In this document: piece after piece, positions 59,403 to 64,000 of the stretch | Position numbering within the stretch: the stretch's first letter is position 1 | Layout of the letters: each line of letters opens with the position of its first letter | Assembly (NCBI GenBank): GCA_025642075.2 | Contig: JAODUO010000620.1 | Location: 122,501 to 186,500 of the forward strand | Direction: 5' to 3' | Origin: Ridgeia piscesae | Taxonomy: Eukaryota; Annelida; Polychaeta; Sabellida; Siboglinidae | DNA: 64,000 bases | Made by a program: the position numbers and the translations under genes | The notes under the pieces: generated by a model | Database searches by the model: none | The model's input: the letters and a program-made list of their open reading frames with translations, nothing else | Told to the model about the DNA's origin: nothing

Positions 59403-60555
59403 GTTTGGCTGAGCAACCAACTAGATAGTCAAGACTGTCACAAAAGTGTGATTAGGTTAGAGCGCAGAGCGATTTTCCAATTCTATAAATTGTCTCGGTG
59501 CTACGTGTGTGCATCATGGTTAATCACGTGTCACTCACGTGACGCTTATGAGGGTTTTTAAATTAAAGGTATGTTATAGATCGCGTGATTGGTTGATAGA
59601 TATATAATACCATGTCTGTAATTGGTTGGATTTTATGGTACACAAAATTTGGTTTTCGAAAAGTGAGTTGCTTCTAGTAAAGATGTGTACTTGTAAACAG
59701 TTTAAGGTAAGGACGTAAACTAAACATAATTGCTGCTTAGCAATTTATCCTTTCAACGACTTACCGCGTTTATACATGCTTTAAAATATATGTTATTATT
59801 GACTCGCCTTATTATTTAATATTTTAATAAGCAGGATTTAGGTTCTGAGAGTGCGATGCCAATGAATGATGTCTTGATGATGATGATCTGAGTCTTACTC
59901 TGACTGAAACGAGAGATTGATAATACATTTTGGTAGATACTCCCGTTTTGATCTGGGTTTTGAACTATTAACTATTGTTATTAAATATCATGGATCCCAC
60001 TTGTTTTGGCTAGCTGATGGAATGGAAATAAATTTCATTCATTCAATCCATTCAAATCGAAGACGGTGTCATTGACATTGTCATTGAAAGCCCATATTTG
60101 AAATTTAATTAAAGCATAAAAGTGAGAAAAAAAACATGAAGAGTTACGTTTAAACAACATACACACTCTTTTTAATTTCTGACACTGTCAGAAATTAAAA
60201 AGAGTGTCTGTTGTTAGAGCTTAAGTCGTCATTTTTTATTTACTTTTTATTTAAATAATTTTGTAATAAATATGTTGATCATGGTTGCTATCCACCAAAT
60301 GCCGTGAAACAGTGTTTATAATTTGAAAGTTTCCATTGCACAACATGTCATTGTGTGCCCTATATACCCTTTGATGTTTAATGTTCACACATTCCAGACA
60401 GCAGACTTATTACGCTGTTGCAAATTTATTACGCTGGCTAAAACTATAATTTTATTCTTCTACATATGTAACAAAACTACACGTATAACAAAACTCAGAA
60501 ATCATTATTACAGGAACTTAACAAACCAACATCTTTTAGCAGGTTTGAGGAGTCC
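59403..60555. other. Spacer upstream of ASPM with a near-perfect palindrome
   Basis: No other gene. A 45-bp palindrome lies at 60163-60207 (arms of 22 bases, acactctttttaatttctga.., centred on one base). Before the ASPM start a possible acceptor cttttagcag at about 60542 suggests a 5' untranslated exon further left. Confidence 0.6.
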
Positions 60556-61065
60556 ATGGCAGACGTTGTGGATGGAATCGCCGGGGGCGATGGCCCTGAC
60601 CTTTCCAAGGCCAAGCGTCGTCAGCGCCGGTCATGGTTCAATGATTCGACGTCAGTCACCTTTGAGATAGCTGTCGAACAACCCCAGAAGAAGCCCATTC
60701 GACACACCATAAAAGAAGAAATTGAGACGCTGCAACTGAATCACTTTGCTGTGCAGCCCAAGATTGACTTTGGAAGCGTGCGTGTGGGCCAGTCGAGTAC
60801 GCGTGTGCTTCGTCTGAACAACCCTTGTGGCTTTGAGCAGCATGTTGTGGTTGAACGATTTCCTGCTGATAAGAATTTTGTTGTTGACGTCCAAGAAGTG
60901 ACTGTGGGTGCTCATGATGAGCACTGCCTAACGTTGATATGGTCCCCCAAGGAAGGCGGTAATTGTAGGGAACTGGTGCTGTTTCACGTTGACAATGTCT
61001 ACCGACTCCAAGCTGTCATGTTTGGCTGTGCCTTAGCAAACAGTAAGGCAAAGAAACGAAACACG
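60556..61065 (+). CDS. ASPM: ASPM (abnormal spindle) first coding exon, ASH domain
   Basis: 170 codons from ATG 60556 (context gagtccATGG) to a GT donor at 61066, phase 0. ASPM/Asp binds microtubule minus ends at spindle poles and acts with katanin and calmodulin in spindle focusing. Residues about 60-155 form the N-terminal ASPM-SPD-2-Hydin (ASH) domain: FAVQPKIDFGSVRVGQSSTR, LRLNNPCGFEQHVVVERFP, LTLIWSPKEGGNCRELVLF, NVYRLQAVMFGCA. Domain position at the N-terminus, the block order and the basic end before a long second exon match vertebrate ASPM. The N-terminal 30 residues are basic and acidic patches without a domain. The calponin-homology and IQ repeats expected downstream lie beyond the window. 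Confidence 0.88.
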
Positions 61066-61510
61066 GTAACTATCTGAATGATTTCACTCCATAGCCAGAT
61101 CGATGACCATGGAATTGCTCTTATGACTGCTATCATTGTAATGGTCATGGTAGTTAGTAACACGCACATGTTCAACATACATGCATTTAGTCTCTCACAA
61201 CTTTGGCAACTTATTGTTCCTGGCATCGTAATCAAATGAGCAATCAAAGATGACTCATTTCTATAAAACTTTGTACTTCTGTGATTCCTATTCTAGATCT
61301 GCTTTTTATTTTGTACAATAATAATAATAAATAAATTAAGTGCAATTACAATTTCAGTATATTTACTAACAACAGTTGGTAAATTCTCCCCAAATAAACA
61401 CCAGATTTTAAAAGTGACTCTTAATGTAACAAAAATGTCTCACTGAAATATGGCCGTATTTTTAGTATTTTATGAGTGTTGCATAGTTTCATGCTTTTGT
61501 TGTGCTTCAG

Positions 61511-63773
61511 CGGAGCCTCTCTGCAAGGCAGACGAAGAGGCCATTTGGTGTCCTGCAGGTCCACAGTGACTTAGCACTCCACGGACATGTGAACAAGGTT
61601 GTCCCTAGTGGCAAACTAAAGGCAACCACATCAGTGACACAGTTGACAAACAGCAGCAAGGTGACAGTAGGGTCTAAACGCGTCAAACACCACAGCTTGC
61701 ACATGGCACCGGTGGAGAAGATGACTAACCAGCAAGTGCGGGGAGCATGGGGGAAGCGTCGCAGTCCACTTGGTGTTTCCTCCAGATTTGCCCAGATGGA
61801 GAACAGATGTTTTGAGCAGCCTCTCGACCGGTTGACGCCTGCGCCAACGGACGAGTGTGTTCATGACGTGACACATTTCGCCCAGTCTAAACCGATCATT
61901 CGGGAATCAGATGCAGTTTTGTTTTATCCCTGTAAGCCCACTGACATCAACAGTGATTGCCCACAGTTAGTGGACACACCGTCAAAACGAATGACATTTA
62001 TAAAGGATGACCCAGCATTGCCGGACACACCATTGAAGCGAATGACGTTTATAAAAGACGACCCAGCGTTGCCAGACACCCCGATGAAACGGATGACATT
62101 CATAAAGAATGATCCCAGTTTTCCGGAGACCCCATCAAAGCGGATGACCTTCATCAAGGACGATCCCTCGCTTCCGATGACCCCAATACGGCGAACTACC
62201 TTCATGAAGTCGAAGTCAGCCATGCCAAACACGCCCATTATAGCCTGCGGCCCGGAGTCTCCGATACCATCGCCGTCTCATTTTGGAGGTTCGAAACTTG
62301 CAATCGTCGGTCAGTTTCGATGTTTGAGTCAACAGAGCCCACGTTCTCCAAATGTTCACAGTCTTACAGAGATTGCAGAGGACCAAGATGACCATATAGA
62401 CGATCATTGTGACTTGATGGAGGAGAACATGGAGAACATTGATCCTGAACAGAGTGTCAGTGAGGTTCTTGCGGCTCGGTTTGTCCGTCTGCGCCAGCTT
62501 GCTGACGGTGACGACAGCGACTCGGGACACAGCGAGGAGAATGACTGCAGCTTTACGAGTCCGCCCAGCACCCACTACGAGAGCGCCCTCAGTGGCAGCG
62601 AGACTGACCTCTCGGAAGACGAAGTCTTTGAAGATTCAGTGGCATCATTGCCCGTTGCCGAGACCAGCGTAAAAAACAGAGAATTGGGCATAGGTGATTT
62701 TTCCGCAGCAACAGAGTTTCCCAAAACGGAGAGACTGGCAGCACCAGAAGAAGGAGATTTGCCGGGTTTTGGAGAGTTTAAATCAACAGAAGGAATGTCA
62801 GAATGTTCGGATGACAACGTATGCAGTGACAGTATAGAAGATCAGGGTGACGAGTCTGACGCGAGCTATGTCATTAGTTCAGGTGATCATAGCCCAGATA
62901 GTCTCAATGACAAACCCGTGTCATCGACGTCGACGGCAAGTTGTGACGTTGCCACTAGCTCGGGTGACGTCAACCAGCCTCACTCTGATGACAGCGAGTG
63001 GCACAGTCCGGCACAACTGCTGGCGCAGTCCACAAACCACCAGATGGCACTGCCTGATAATGTAGTGGTCGAAATGCAGCACAGGCTATCTTCAACTCCA
63101 TTGGCACGCCCGTCTTCGGTTAAGGGTTTTGTTGCTGAGATGTCGACGCTAGCCGAAATGCCCAGCCCGATCATTGGGCAGCGAGTCGATCAAGCCACAG
63201 TGACAAAAGTCCCGCGACCGTCACTGTACACACTCGGACCCACTTGGGCACGCATACCACCAGAGACAGCTCCAACAACCGAAGGCACAACCTTTGACAT
63301 TTCAACCACTGTTACCGATGTCCGCGTTATCAACACTGTCACTGTGACGAAATCGAAAATGGAGCATGTTTTTGAGACACCTGTCAATCCGTCAAAGGAA
63401 CTGTTTCCATCACGCAACACGTTGACTCAGCAGTGTCTCTCCGAGACGAAGGTGTTGAGCCACCTGGGGGTGGAATGTGACATCAGCGGGGTCCAGGAGG
63501 TGGCGCTCTGTCAAAACGCGGGACTTGGCAAGCGCAGTTTCGCACAGAGTGAGACTCACTCTAAAGGTGAGACGTCTGAGTTTCTCCACCCGTCCCCCAG
63601 GGCGTGGATGCTGGGACAGAAGAGGGGGTTGGACCGCGGCGCCCCTGTCACACGTAGCGGGGTCATGGTGGTGAAGAAAGTTAGGACGTCACGCACTGTT
63701 GGTTCTGTTGCTCAGTCTGTCTCGCTGACCACTACACACTCCAGCCGCTTGACCCGGTCAACCAAGCACCCAG
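61511..63773 (+). CDS. ASPM: ASPM second coding exon, CDK-site repeat and acidic linker
   Basis: A long exon, 2263 bases, after acceptor gtgcttcag and up to donor CAG|GTACCC at 63774; entry phase 0, exit phase 1. It corresponds to the large disordered N-terminal exon of animal ASPM. The basic start (RSLSARQTKRPFG) is followed by a 17-residue repeat in five copies at 61973-62227 (DTPSKRMTFIKDDPALP type), each with T-P-x-K/R-R. A serine- and acid-rich stretch (about 62510-62900) and a Thr/Val-rich part follow, with NTVTVTKSKMEHVFETP near 63330. The frame is clean over the whole length. In-frame codons after 63773 lead to a stop, so the donor at 63774 is the likely exon end. The rest of the gene is off the right edge. 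Confidence 0.86.
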
Positions 63774-64000
63774 GTACCCAATATTCTTTGATGAATGCTT
63801 TTGTATTTTGGGTAAAATGTAACATGTTACATAACCAACACTTTGCCATCATTTTCTAAATTATGGACATTATTTATGATTTTTGTGTGTGTTAGACTGG
63901 TTGATTTTTCTCTTATAATAAATTTTAAACTGGTTGATTTTTCTCTTATAAAACTTGTTTTTTATAATTTTGTAGAATTAGTTGACTTAGTGACTTAGCA
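63774..64000 (+). other. ASPM intron, 5' part
   Basis: AT-rich sequence after the GTACCC donor. It contains a 25-bp direct repeat (actggttgatttttctctta.. at about 63896 and 63929). Confidence 0.6.

Noticed and set aside
62216..62575. 119-codon minus-strand ORF within ASPM exon 2
   Set aside because: Antisense to a clean, well-supported exon; no independent evidence.

Overview
This is animal (eukaryotic) nuclear DNA. Genes are split by introns with GT/AG junctions, long microsatellites are frequent, and relics of at least six transposon classes are present. The mobile-element set (a DIRS retrotransposon, LINEs with a C2H2-finger C-terminus, MULE and SWIM-type transposase relics, a pogo element with a PHD finger) and the style of the host proteins suggest a lophotrochozoan invertebrate, most likely a mollusc. 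That assignment is inference from family knowledge, not a database match.

Four host genes or gene parts can be supported. (1) A CTR/SLC31-type copper transporter lies on the minus strand at 7705-9449; three exons with matching splice phases were found, and the N-terminal exon was not. (2) A type II membrane protein with a PC-esterase (NXPE-like) domain lies on the plus strand at 45513-47754, in two exons that join in phase, with one single-base frame break in exon 1. (3) The 5' end of the spindle/microcephaly gene ASPM lies on the plus strand at 60556-63773 and runs off the right edge; it has an ASH domain and a five-fold repeat of CDK-type sites. (4) A small secreted cysteine-rich peptide exon lies on the minus strand at 2031-2237. 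Weaker candidates are a promoter/first exon near 44.43 kb and an orphan cysteine-rich exon at 43031-43147.

Layout. 1-7.7 kb: microsatellites, fold-back elements and the cysteine-rich exon. 7.7-9.45 kb: copper transporter. 9.6-14.1 kb: a graveyard of transposon pieces (fold-back, Gypsy gag, two LINE reverse transcriptases, a MULE transposase with a duplicated exon, a TatD-like nuclease relic). 14.3-38.0 kb: a roughly 24-kb head-to-tail cluster of about eight copies of a composite repeat. Each copy has a leader of about 180 bp, a variable array of 62-68-bp monomers, and a LINE-like AT-rich tail ending in (CAACT)n. Later elements have split the cluster: a hAT element that is itself split by a LINE, a pogo/PHD transposon, a nearly complete DIRS element, and a MULE/SWIM relic. 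38-45 kb: AT-rich spacer with LINE and hAT scraps and a 1.54-kb TIR element. 45.5-48.8 kb: PC-esterase gene followed by a minisatellite that begins in its own stop-codon region. 48.8-60.5 kb: spacer with microsatellites, TIR elements, a dispersed repeat pair and a LINE relic. 60.5-64 kb: ASPM.

The host genes show no functional linkage to one another. The cluster at 14-38 kb is the most unusual part of the window. Exact target-site duplications there give a relative age order (composite repeat, then hAT, then LINE). Three otherwise good reading frames are broken by one missing base in an A run, which could be real decay or residual assembly error.
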